NCBI RefSeq assembly: GCF_002234575.2
Contig: NZ_CP022464.2
Span: 4,340,001-4,404,000, forward strand
DNA length: 64,000 bases
Source: Enterocloster bolteae
GTDB lineage: Bacteria; Bacillota; Clostridia; Lachnospirales; Lachnospiraceae
Direction: 5' to 3'
This document shows, piece after piece, positions 1 through 7,885 of the stretch. The stretch's first letter is position 1. Each line of letters begins with the position of its first letter. Position numbers and translations under genes: made by a program. The notes under the pieces are model-generated. The model searched no databases. It was not told the origin of the DNA and saw only the letters and a program-made list of their open reading frames with translations.

Positions 1-538
1 TGGGAATTCCCGGTATGTTGTTGCCCAGCAGCTTATATCCGTCCACGCGGATGTATGTGATCTGTCCGTTTGTCACCAGCTGGGAGATACCCCTGCCCGC
101 GGTAAACAGAATCAGGGTCGCCACCATGGGCTGTATCTTAAGCTTTGCAACCAGTAAGCCGTTAAAGCCGCCGCACACCACGGCCGCTGCCAGGGCTGCC
201 AGCACAGCCAGGACGTAGGGATTGGCATACTCATTGACCGACACCTCACCGCCTGCCAGGACCCTGGTACACACAGCCGCAGCCACTGCCATGACAGCGC
301 CCACGGAAATATCGGTTCCGGCGGAGGCAGATACCACCAGGGTCATGCCCACGGCCAGCACCACCAGCTCGCTGGCACGGTTGATTACGTCAATGATATA
401 TCCGTAGAGGACGCCGTTATTAATCGTAATCCTAAAAAACGTGGGCGTGGTAATCAGATTGATTAACAGTACTATGATAAGACAGGATAACGGAAGAAAC
501 AGCCTGTAACCTGTCAACTTTTTAAGTTTCCCCATCAT
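1..538 (-). CDS. ytfT: Sugar ABC transporter permease, YtfT-like (partial, cut by left edge)
   Basis: Membrane permease of the ribose/galactofuranose-type ABC importer (BPD_transp_2 family). Only the first 179 residues are present; the frame stays open to base 1. The translation starts MMGKLKKLTGYRLFLPLS, followed by hydrophobic segments at about residues 11-30, 56-75, 79-95 and 108-130, and it contains the family-typical run GTDISVGAVMAV. The start ATG at 538 overlaps the stop of the upstream ATPase gene in an ATGA, so the two are translationally coupled. With the YtfQ-like binding protein and the ATPase it forms one importer. A second permease (yjfF-like) would be expected beyond the left edge. 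Confidence 0.9.
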   Translation of the reverse strand, partial: MMGKLKKLTGYRLFLPLSCLIIVLLINLITTPTFFRITINNGVLYGYIIDVINRASELVVLAVGMTLVVSASAGTDISVGAVMAVAAAVCTRVLAGGEVSVNEYANPYVLAVLAALAAAVVCGGFNGLLVAKLKIQPMVATLILFTAGRGISQLVTNGQITYIRVDGYKLLGNNIPGIP

Positions 539-2049
539 TCTTCCCCTCCTCCTGCAATTGCCTTCATGATGGAATCCTGGCTCAGCTCGTCTTCCTTAAG
601 CTCTCCCACCTTCCCGCCGTCGCGCATGACCGCCATACGGCTGCAGGTGCGGAGCATCTCCTCGATTTCAGAGGATATAAACACCACGGACATGCCGTCC
701 TCCGCAAGCTTCAGCACCAGCTTCTGGATCTCTGTCTTGGTACCGATATCAATTCCCCTTGTAGGCTCATCCAGAATCAGAAAATCAGGATTAGTCAGGA
801 GCCAGCGTCCCAGAATTACCTTCTGCTGGTTGCCGCCGGAGAGCTGTTTGATAGGAGTCTCCCTGTCGGCTGTCTTGATTTGAAGAATATCAATGTATTT
901 ATCCGTGAATTCCTCCTGTTCCTTCCTGCTCATGAGCCTGAACATGCCTTTCTTGGCTTGGAGGGCAATGATAATATTTTCGCGCACAGACAGATCCGCG
1001 ATGATCCCCTCCTCCTTGCGGTTCTCAGGCAGATAGGCCATGCCTTCCATCATGGCGTCAATGGGAGCGTTGACCTTTAACTTCTTCCCCTTTACGGCCA
1101 GCTCGCCGCTGTCCGGCTTATCGGCGCCGTATATGGCGCGGACCAGCTCGGAACGTCCGGATCCCAGAAGTCCTGTAAGGCCGATGACCTCGCCTTTATG
1201 TATATCCAGGCTGAAGGGTTTGATGGTTCCCTTGTGGCCCAGCCCCCTGGCGCTTATGATTACATCTTCCTTGACCGTGGACACGCCCTCCTTCTTGATG
1301 GCTGCCAGATCGTCGAAATCCTTACCCATCATTTTGGCCACCAGCTGTACCCTCGGCAGCTCCTCCACCTTGAATTCTCCCACCAGGGTTCCGTTTCTAA
1401 GAACCGTAATCCTGTCGCACACAGCATATACCTGTTCCAGGAAATGGGTGACAAAGATGATTCCGATTCCCTTGTCCTTAAGCTGTCTCATCAGCACAAA
1501 CAGCTTCTCCACCTCACCGTCGTCCAGGGAGGATGTGGGTTCATCCAGAATCAGCACCTTGGCCGACATATCCACCGCCCTGGCAATGGCAATCATCTGC
1601 TGGATGGCAATGGAATAGTTCTCCACAGCCATGGTCACATCAATGTGGACATCCAGTCCCTCCAACAGCTTCCTGGCATCCTCCTTCATGGTCCTCCAGT
1701 CAATCATGGGACCTTTTTTCGGTTCTCTGCCAATATAAAGGTTCTCTGCCACTGACAGATTGGGACACAGGTTCACCTCCTGGTAAACTGTGCTGATGCC
1801 ATTTTCCTGTGCTTCCTGGGGCGACCGGTTGATGATGGTATTGGATGAACCTTCCATTCGGATTGTACCGGTCTCAAACTCCTCCACGCCGGTCAGCACC
1901 TTGATCAGTGTAGACTTCCCGGCACCATTCTCGCCCATAAGGGCATGGATTTCGCCTTTTCTCAAAGTAAAATCCACATCCTGTAGCGCCTTTACACCGG
2001 GGAAATTCTTGTTGATTCCCCGCATTTCCAAAACAACGTTCTGCTCCAT
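535..2049 (-). CDS. ytfR: Sugar ABC transporter ATP-binding protein, YtfR/MglA family
   Basis: Cytoplasmic ATPase of 504 residues with two tandem ATP-binding domains, the normal size for the RbsA/MglA/YtfR group. The first half has Walker A GENGAGKST (about 40-48) and Walker B VLILDEPTSS. The second half has a degenerate P-loop GLLGSGRSE (about 294), signature QLSGGNQQKV and Walker B FLILDEPTRG. It couples ATP hydrolysis to sugar import through the adjacent permease. The start at 2049 is M-E-Q-N-V-V. The gene lies 141 bp after the binding-protein gene, with a hairpin between them that may lower its expression relative to the binding protein. Confidence 0.95.
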   Translation of the reverse strand: MEQNVVLEMRGINKNFPGVKALQDVDFTLRKGEIHALMGENGAGKSTLIKVLTGVEEFETGTIRMEGSSNTIINRSPQEAQENGISTVYQEVNLCPNLSVAENLYIGREPKKGPMIDWRTMKEDARKLLEGLDVHIDVTMAVENYSIAIQQMIAIARAVDMSAKVLILDEPTSSLDDGEVEKLFVLMRQLKDKGIGIIFVTHFLEQVYAVCDRITVLRNGTLVGEFKVEELPRVQLVAKMMGKDFDDLAAIKKEGVSTVKEDVIISARGLGHKGTIKPFSLDIHKGEVIGLTGLLGSGRSELVRAIYGADKPDSGELAVKGKKLKVNAPIDAMMEGMAYLPENRKEEGIIADLSVRENIIIALQAKKGMFRLMSRKEQEEFTDKYIDILQIKTADRETPIKQLSGGNQQKVILGRWLLTNPDFLILDEPTRGIDIGTKTEIQKLVLKLAEDGMSVVFISSEIEEMLRTCSRMAVMRDGGKVGELKEDELSQDSIMKAIAGGGEE

Positions 2050-2126
2050 GCGATTTCCGCCTTTCTACCGTTATACGCCCCATTTCCAGGGCTCAGTTAC
2101 TAGAACACATCCAGCCTCAGGCTTGA

Positions 2127-2157
2127 AAAGGGGGAGAGCCGTGCAACGACTCTCCCC
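2127..2157 (-). terminator. Intercistronic hairpin between binding protein and ATPase genes
   Basis: On the minus strand, GGGGAGAG and CTCTCCCC form an 8-bp stem with an 11-nt loop, followed by C-TTTT-C. The short T-run suggests a partial terminator or an mRNA 3'-end stabiliser behind the binding-protein gene, as is common in ABC importer operons. Confidence 0.6.
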
Positions 2158-2190
2158 ACCGCCTTTCCTGAACTGTTACGAAAATGTTGA

Positions 2191-3294
2191 TTAATAAGCA
2201 CGCTCAGCCTTGATAGACTCTAAATCCATGGATGTATCGAAGTAAGCTTCGTCTACATACTGAATCTTCTCAACGGTCTCGCCCTTCTCCAGCTTCTTGA
2301 TGATCTCATCTACACGCGGTCCGTGTAATGGGTTGCACTCAAATGCTGCGTTTAAGTCGCCGGCTATCATGGCGTCAAATGCTGCCTTAACTGCGTCGAA
2401 GGAGAAGATGATGATGTCGCCGTCAGGTCCGCAGGTCTTGCCGGCTGCCTTGATTGCGTCGATAGCGCCGAATGCCATGTTGTCGTTCTCAGCTACTACC
2501 ACATCAATATCGTCATAGGACTTAAGGAAGGATTCCATAACTTCCTGGCCCTTAGCCTGTGTGAATTCACCTGTCTGCATATCTAACATTTTCCAGTTGT
2601 CATGCTGCTTTAAGATGTTTCCGAAACCTTCTGTACGGCCAACCTGAGCGGATGCTCCGATGGTTCCCTGAAGAGTAACGATGTTGATGTCCTCGCCGTC
2701 TCTTCCCTGTGCCTTTAAGTAATCAGCCAGCCAGTTTCCTGCTGTCTCGCCTTCCTTGATGAAGTTGCCGCCTACCCAGCACTCATACAGGCTTTCATCC
2801 ACGTCCATCTGACGGTCGGACAGGATAACCGGAATGCCTGCTTCCTGTGCTTCCTGGAGAACTGCTTCCCAACCTGTCTCAACAACGGGAGCCACTACGA
2901 TGTAGTCAACATCCTGCTGGATAAAGCTTCTGATGGCCTTAATCTGGTTCTCCTGTTTCTGCTGTGCGTCGTCAAAAATCAGCTTGTAGCCGTTTTCCTC
3001 TGTAAAGGTGGACTTGAAGGACTCTGTATTAGCTGTTCTCCAGTCAGACTCAGCGCCAACCTGAGCGTAGCCAACCACAATCAAATCACCGGATGCAGCG
3101 TCATCCTTTGCCTCTGCCTCTGTCTCAGCCTCTGACTTCTCAGGAGCCGCCGTGGTGTCGGCTGCTGCTGCCGTTGTCTCAGCTGCTGCGGGAGCTGCTG
3201 TTGTCTCTGCAGGCTTATTTCCGCCGCCGCACCCTGCCAGCAGGGATGCTGCCATTGCTGCACATAACATAACGCTTAATCCTTTTTTCCTCAT
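2191..3294 (-). CDS. ytfQ: YtfQ-like sugar-binding lipoprotein (galactofuranose type)
   Basis: Extracytoplasmic sugar-binding protein of 367 residues. It has a lipoprotein signal (MRKKGLSV..., lipobox LLAGC), an A/T/E-rich linker to about residue 70, then a Peripla_BP_4 domain. The mature part matches the E. coli YtfQ pattern closely by eye: VGYAQVGAESDWRTANTES, QQKQENQIKAIRSFI, APVVETGWEAVL, LQGTIGASAQVGR and KGQEVMESFLK. YtfQ binds galactofuranose, so that or a related furanose is the likely ligand; this is inference from similarity. It is the first gene of the transporter operon and lies just downstream of a two-component system that probably controls it. Confidence 0.92.
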   Translation of the reverse strand: MRKKGLSVMLCAAMAASLLAGCGGGNKPAETTAAPAAAETTAAAADTTAAPEKSEAETEAEAKDDAASGDLIVVGYAQVGAESDWRTANTESFKSTFTEENGYKLIFDDAQQKQENQIKAIRSFIQQDVDYIVVAPVVETGWEAVLQEAQEAGIPVILSDRQMDVDESLYECWVGGNFIKEGETAGNWLADYLKAQGRDGEDINIVTLQGTIGASAQVGRTEGFGNILKQHDNWKMLDMQTGEFTQAKGQEVMESFLKSYDDIDVVVAENDNMAFGAIDAIKAAGKTCGPDGDIIIFSFDAVKAAFDAMIAGDLNAAFECNPLHGPRVDEIIKKLEKGETVEKIQYVDEAYFDTSMDLESIKAERAY

Positions 3295-3342
3295 AATACG
3301 TAAACCTCCTTGATTTGTATTTTGTTTCCCCTTGTTGGTATA

Positions 3343-3371
3343 ATCATATCAGTTGTTAATAACAAAAACAA
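3343..3371 (-). promoter_or_regulatory. Promoter of the ytfQRT operon
   Basis: Minus strand TTGTTT (3371-3366), 17-bp spacer, TATGAT (3348-3343), about 50 bp before the ytfQ start. An overlapping alternative is TTGTTA-N17-TATACC shifted by 6 bp. The -35 box overlaps the terminator of the upstream kinase gene. Confidence 0.6.
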
Positions 3372-3390
3372 CGGAATTTCTCCGTTGTTT
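3361..3390 (-). terminator. Rho-independent terminator of the two-component operon
   Basis: Minus strand stem AAACAACGGA / TCCGTTGTTT (10 bp, 5-nt loop) followed by TTGTTATT. It lies 76 bp after the sensor kinase stop and its 3' arm overlaps the next promoter. Confidence 0.8.
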
Positions 3391-3465
3391 TGTACACGAT
3401 TTTTAGAATTTTTACAGTTTGTTCATACATTTGGGTGTTTTTTTACGATTATAGTTGGATATTTT

Positions 3466-5073
3466 TCAATCCTCCCCTTCCCTGTCATATCCGGACTCCA
3501 GCGGAATATTCACCACAGCTCTTGTGCCCAGCCCCAGGACGCTCTTAAACTCCAGGCTGCACCGGGAACCATAGTTCAGGCGCAGGCGCTCCGCCACATT
3601 GAAAAGCCCGAAACCGCCCTTGGGAGCAGGTCCCTCCTGGAAAGCCAAATCTTTTTCCCCTCTCAGCTTCCGCCTGACGGCCTCCATCTCCTCTTCCGTC
3701 ATGCCGGCTCCGTCGTCCTCCACCTCCAGCACAGCCATGTCCTCCTTTGCGTATCCCCGGACCCAGATGCGTCCCCTGCCCCTTTTATTCTTGATTCCGT
3801 GGTAAAGGGCGTTCTCCACCAGGGGCTGGAGGGTAAGCTTCAGGATTCTTCGTTCCTCCAGGGATTTTTCAAGGGTGACCTCATAATCCATAATATCCTG
3901 GTACCGGATCTTCTGGATCTGGAGATAGCTTTTGATATGGCCGATTTCCTCCCGCATGGTGATAAAATCCTTTCCGCCGCTGAGGGTTGTGCGGAAAAAT
4001 TCGGACAGGGAGGTAACCATGTCCACCACAGCCCGGTTCTGTCCCCCCTCTGCCAGCCACACAATGGTATCCAGGGTGTTGTAGAGGAAATGGGGATTAA
4101 TCTGCTCCTGGAGCAGCTGCAGCTCCATGACGCGGCGCTGGTTCTGTTCCTGCCGTATATCCTCAATCAGCCGTCCGATTTCCTCCTTCATGTGGTCAAA
4201 GCTTCCCGTAAGAATTGCCAGCTCATCCCCTGCCTCAATCTTGGGGCCGGAGGTAAAGTCCCCCTTTGCAACCCTCTCCGTCTCATTGCAGAGCTTCTGT
4301 ATGGGCACGGTGACGCTCTTGGTTATCCTGCGGCTGAGCAGAAGGCTGATAATCAGGATGGACACCAGCAGCGTCAGGCTGACCACAATGGCTGTGTGCT
4401 CCTGGCTCTCCAGCTCCTTCTGTATCTCCTGGACATGGAGCGTCTCATAGTATACATACTCCCTGCCCTGCTTTTCAATATCAGCGGTCAGTACACGGAC
4501 GCCGTAATCCAGTATTTCCATGTTTTTATCATACATGCCGTGGGGCAGGTTGTCCTCTATCTCGTCCACCCTCTGCTCCAGCTGGTCCAGGCAGTGGAGC
4601 AGCCAGTTAATCCTGGTCCGGTTGGCCCCCTCCGGCGTCCGCTTTAACAGCTGGCGGTATGTCTTTCTGGCATCACTTATGGTCTGATGCGGGTCCTTAA
4701 TCTGTTCCCATCCGTAGGGCCGGTCCTCCTCCATCAGCTCATGGATGGACTGGTAGGTCCGCATTCCTATGACAATGCGGTACATGCTGTAGTCCACATC
4801 CTCCCGCAGGTTGGCCGTGACACTGTTGGCCTGGGTGATATTGGCGATACTCTGGGTGTAGGCATTGCAAAACTTGGCCACCGTGGCCATAAGATAGATA
4901 ACCAGCACCGCCAGGGGAATGATGATGATAAAAGTCATCAGGTTCAGACGCTTTTCCAGGGGCAGGCGATCCAGGATATGGTTCGTGTCCCAATCCTTCC
5001 CAATGCCCTGTTCCTTCTCATTTGCTCCGTCCTGCCCTTTTTTGCCGGACCCGGTCCTCCATTTTCCCGTCAT
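3466..5073 (-). CDS. YesM-family sensor histidine kinase
   Basis: Membrane sensor kinase of 535 residues. Transmembrane segments lie at about 44-64 and 228-248, with a roughly 160-residue extracellular sensor between them. A HAMP-like linker follows (about 249-303), then a His_kinase domain (PF06580 type) with QINPHFLYN around His328, and a C-terminal HATPase with VENALYHGIKNK and GGFGLFNV. It should phosphorylate the response regulator encoded directly upstream; the two genes overlap by ATGA at 5070-5073. GGGAGGGG precedes the ATG. The ABC importer downstream is the likely target, judging from usual YesMN/transporter neighbourhoods. The ligand sensed is unknown. Confidence 0.93.
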   Translation of the reverse strand: MTGKWRTGSGKKGQDGANEKEQGIGKDWDTNHILDRLPLEKRLNLMTFIIIIPLAVLVIYLMATVAKFCNAYTQSIANITQANSVTANLREDVDYSMYRIVIGMRTYQSIHELMEEDRPYGWEQIKDPHQTISDARKTYRQLLKRTPEGANRTRINWLLHCLDQLEQRVDEIEDNLPHGMYDKNMEILDYGVRVLTADIEKQGREYVYYETLHVQEIQKELESQEHTAIVVSLTLLVSILIISLLLSRRITKSVTVPIQKLCNETERVAKGDFTSGPKIEAGDELAILTGSFDHMKEEIGRLIEDIRQEQNQRRVMELQLLQEQINPHFLYNTLDTIVWLAEGGQNRAVVDMVTSLSEFFRTTLSGGKDFITMREEIGHIKSYLQIQKIRYQDIMDYEVTLEKSLEERRILKLTLQPLVENALYHGIKNKRGRGRIWVRGYAKEDMAVLEVEDDGAGMTEEEMEAVRRKLRGEKDLAFQEGPAPKGGFGLFNVAERLRLNYGSRCSLEFKSVLGLGTRAVVNIPLESGYDREGED

Positions 5074-6698
5074 GACCCCTCCCTGCTTCCCGCCCTGTAC
5101 TCCTTAGGTGTACATCCAACGGTTTTCTTAAACAGATAGCCGAAGTAATGGGAATCCTTATATCCCACCTCGTACCCGATTTCAGAGGTCTTAAGATTAG
5201 AGCACATCAGCAGCTCCTTTGCCTTTTCCATGCGCACTCCTGTCAGAAACTCCACAAAAGTCACTCCCATCTCCTGGCTGAAGATGGAGCTGAAATAGCT
5301 GGGACTGATATTGACCCTGGCAGCCACCGTGTTCAGGGAAATCTCCTCCTTGGCGTAATTATCATAGATAAACGCCTTGGCCTCATCCAGAACCTGACTG
5401 TACTTGCTGGCTGTCTGGCTGTCCCTCAGGGTCATGACCTCCTCAAAAAGCCTCACCAGCTTCTCTTTCAGCATGTCCAGGGCACAACCGTCCTTAAGTA
5501 CCTTTTCCATATCCGACAATTCCCGCGGGAGACGTCCCATGTCCAGTCCCAGCTGTTCCAGAAATGTGCTGACACAGAGATAGCAGTCCATGACAATGTA
5601 CTGGCGGAACATAAAAGACTGGCAGTTCTTTTCCCCCACATTCTGGAAATACTCCTCCACAAACCCGGAGGCCTCTCCCACGGTCCCCTGTTTCAGAAAA
5701 TTTTCCAGGGTCTTTCTGTTCACCTTGGACGCATCCACTGAATTAATATCAATGGTTTCCCCTGTTCCGTGGACCATGCCGTCCATCTGGCTGTAGCTTA
5801 TAATCCGGTTCATCTCCGTGAAAAATCTGGCGGCAAACGCCCTCCCCGCCTGCAGATAGGAGGTCTGCAAATCGCCCAGACGGTTCACACAGCTTCCAAT
5901 TCCGCCGAAATACTGTATGTCCTTACAGGCTCCGGCCATCTTTCCCAGGCTGGCGGCACACTCGCTCATTCTGCGTTCCACCTCCTGCTCAGACTCCCCC
6001 GTGAGAACGAAGGCCCACCCCTCGTCCCCGCGGTCAAAAACCAGAATGTGCTGCCGGCCCTCCATCCGTTCCTCAATCGCCTCCTGGCAGGATACCACCC
6101 GGTCGGAATAGGCAACGGCAGATCCCATAGGCATGAGCTTAAACAGCATGAGCTGGTAAAAGGAGGCGGACAAATCCATCCCCACCTGTTCTCCCCTCTC
6201 CAGGGCTTCCTTAAAATTGACCCGGCCCGTCACCAGGTCCCGCAGAAGGCGCTGGCGTTCCAGCACCGTGTTCTCAGCCATCTCCAGGCGGTACTTATCC
6301 ATAAGCCTGGCGTCCTCCCGCTCCTTCTCAATCACATCCGCCACCTTCTTCACTGCCTCCAGAAGCTTGGCAGCCGTGATGGGCTTCAGAAGGTAGTCCG
6401 TCACCCCGATGTGGATGGCCTGCTTGGCATAGTCAAATTCATTATACCCGCTGAGAATAATGATTTTGATTCTGGGAAATTCCTTCTTCACCAGTTCAGA
6501 GAGTTCCAGTCCGTCCATGAAGGGCATGCGGATATCTGTTATGAGGATGTCCGGCTGCACCTTCCTGATAAGCGGATATGCCAGTTCTCCGTCGCTGGCT
6601 TCCCCTGCAAATTCCAGCCCTTCCTTCTCCCATGGGATGTTGTTCTTGATGCCATTTCGCATGACAATCTCATCCTCCACAAGAAATACCTTTATCAT
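5070..6698 (-). CDS. YesN-type response regulator (REC plus AraC HTH)
   Basis: Response regulator of 542 residues. The receiver domain occupies about 1-120 with acidic pocket E8/D9, phospho-acceptor D55 (LITDIRMP) and the KP pair in LLKPI. A middle region of about 300 residues is of unknown role. A C-terminal AraC-type double helix-turn-helix (about 440-540) contains NISPSYFSSIFSQEMGVTF and SEIGYEVGYKDSHYFGYLF. I place the start at 6698 (MIKVFLVEDE), because a GA-rich GGGGGG ribosome site sits 9 bp upstream; an upstream in-frame ATG at 6773 would add 25 residues unlike a receiver domain. It likely activates the neighbouring sugar transporter genes. Confidence 0.93.
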   Translation of the reverse strand: MIKVFLVEDEIVMRNGIKNNIPWEKEGLEFAGEASDGELAYPLIRKVQPDILITDIRMPFMDGLELSELVKKEFPRIKIIILSGYNEFDYAKQAIHIGVTDYLLKPITAAKLLEAVKKVADVIEKEREDARLMDKYRLEMAENTVLERQRLLRDLVTGRVNFKEALERGEQVGMDLSASFYQLMLFKLMPMGSAVAYSDRVVSCQEAIEERMEGRQHILVFDRGDEGWAFVLTGESEQEVERRMSECAASLGKMAGACKDIQYFGGIGSCVNRLGDLQTSYLQAGRAFAARFFTEMNRIISYSQMDGMVHGTGETIDINSVDASKVNRKTLENFLKQGTVGEASGFVEEYFQNVGEKNCQSFMFRQYIVMDCYLCVSTFLEQLGLDMGRLPRELSDMEKVLKDGCALDMLKEKLVRLFEEVMTLRDSQTASKYSQVLDEAKAFIYDNYAKEEISLNTVAARVNISPSYFSSIFSQEMGVTFVEFLTGVRMEKAKELLMCSNLKTSEIGYEVGYKDSHYFGYLFKKTVGCTPKEYRAGSREGS

Positions 6699-6754
6699 AA
6701 TCCAGTTCCCCCCTCTTATGTATTTTTTTCCATACCATCCATTTGCTGTCTTAC

Positions 6755-6783
6755 AGTATAAAATATAACACATTCATTTTCAA
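6755..6783 (-). promoter_or_regulatory. Promoter of the two-component operon
   Basis: Minus strand TTGAAA (6783-6778), exact 17-bp spacer, TATACT (6760-6755), about 57 bp before the response-regulator start. Confidence 0.75.
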
Positions 6784-6793
6784 GATTCTTCCT

Positions 6794-6830
6794 AAAAAAG
6801 AAAAAGCAGAGACCTGTGCGCTGTCTCCGC
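6794..6830 (-). terminator. Terminator after the esterase gene
   Basis: Minus strand stem GCGGAGAC / GTCTCTGC (one G-U pair, 9-nt loop) followed by TTTTTCTTTTTT. It begins 20 bp after the esterase stop. Confidence 0.85.
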
Positions 6831-6850
6831 CTTTGTTTCATTTTACCGGC

Positions 6851-7816
6851 TTACTGTTTTTCCCGGTTCTTCCGGTTAATCCATTCCGTTGACACATCCA
6901 TGGCCGCCCGGCAGGCCCTTGTCTGGTCCAGGGAATTCAGCATAACAAAATCATGGATTATGGCCTGGAACCGCAGGGCCGTCACATCCACCCCTGCTTC
7001 GCGCAGCTTCCCGGCATAGGCCTCCCCCTCATCCCTGAGCACATCCGCCTCGCCGTTCAGTATCATGGCATCCGGCAGACCCCTCAGCTGCTCCGCAGAC
7101 GCCCTGAGGGGAGAGACCGTAATCTGCGCCCTGTCTTTCTGGCAGGGGGCATACTGGTTCCAGAACCACTGCATGCCTGCCCGGTACAGGTAGTATCCCG
7201 CTGCGAATTCATTGTAGGAACAGGTATCAAAACAGGCATTGGTGACCGGATAATACAGCAGCTGTTTCTGGATGAAGGGCCCCTTCCTGTACTTTGACAT
7301 AAGGGTCATGGCCGCAGCCATATTGCCTCCTACGCTGTCCCCCGCCACAGTGAAGGTTCCGGGATTCATGGCATATCCCATGGACTTCACAAGGTCGGGA
7401 GCCGTACACATGACGCTGTAGCACTGCTCAATGGCGGTGGGGCAGCGCACCTCAGGCGAACGGGAGTACTCAGGGAATATCAAAAGGCAGCCAGTCCTGG
7501 CAGCCAGTTCCCTCACCAGCTTTTCATGGGTGTGGAAGCTTCCGAACACCCAGCCTGCGCCGTGGATATAAAAGATCACATTGGCCGGCTGGCAGGAAAC
7601 CCCCGGATCCACCAGCCATACCGGAATGGTCCCCCATCTTCCTGTATTGACCCGCACCTTGCCGACCCGGGCGGGATATTTGTACACAGGCGTATCCTGG
7701 GCCTTTTCCAGAACCATCCTTCCCTCGGCAGGCGGCAGCTCAAATATAAGGGGCGGTTTGGAATTTGCCTGACAGACCTCCTCTGCCGCCGGCTCTAACG
7801 GTACACAACGTTTCAT
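6851..7816 (-). CDS. Alpha/beta hydrolase, hormone-sensitive-lipase family (acetyl-esterase type)
   Basis: Soluble esterase/lipase of 321 residues. The oxyanion-hole motif is HGAGWVFG (85-92), a variant of HGGG. The nucleophile is Ser161 in GDSVGGNMA, with Asp258 in GEADVLRDEGEAYA and His288 in IIHDF as the likely rest of the triad. All three catalytic residues are present, so the enzyme should be active, probably on small acyl esters such as acetylated sugars. No signal peptide is visible, so it acts in the cytoplasm. AAGGAG lies 8 bp before the ATG. It follows the c-di-GMP gene by 69 bp with no terminator visible between them, so read-through is possible. Confidence 0.9.
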   Translation of the reverse strand: MKRCVPLEPAAEEVCQANSKPPLIFELPPAEGRMVLEKAQDTPVYKYPARVGKVRVNTGRWGTIPVWLVDPGVSCQPANVIFYIHGAGWVFGSFHTHEKLVRELAARTGCLLIFPEYSRSPEVRCPTAIEQCYSVMCTAPDLVKSMGYAMNPGTFTVAGDSVGGNMAAAMTLMSKYRKGPFIQKQLLYYPVTNACFDTCSYNEFAAGYYLYRAGMQWFWNQYAPCQKDRAQITVSPLRASAEQLRGLPDAMILNGEADVLRDEGEAYAGKLREAGVDVTALRFQAIIHDFVMLNSLDQTRACRAAMDVSTEWINRKNREKQ

Positions 7817-7885
7817 ATGGAACTCCTTCTTGACAAAAGTCTCTACTGTCAGAATATTCCAGATTCCACGTTCTGCTCACCTGTT

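Noticed and set aside
3310..4647. Long plus-strand open frame (445 codons)
   Set aside because: It lies antisense over the sensor kinase gene, whose domains and motifs are clear; it has no ribosome site or recognisable domain.
5769..6761. Plus-strand open frame of 330 codons
   Set aside because: It is the reverse shadow of the response-regulator gene, which has REC and AraC motifs. Composition is that of a shadow frame.
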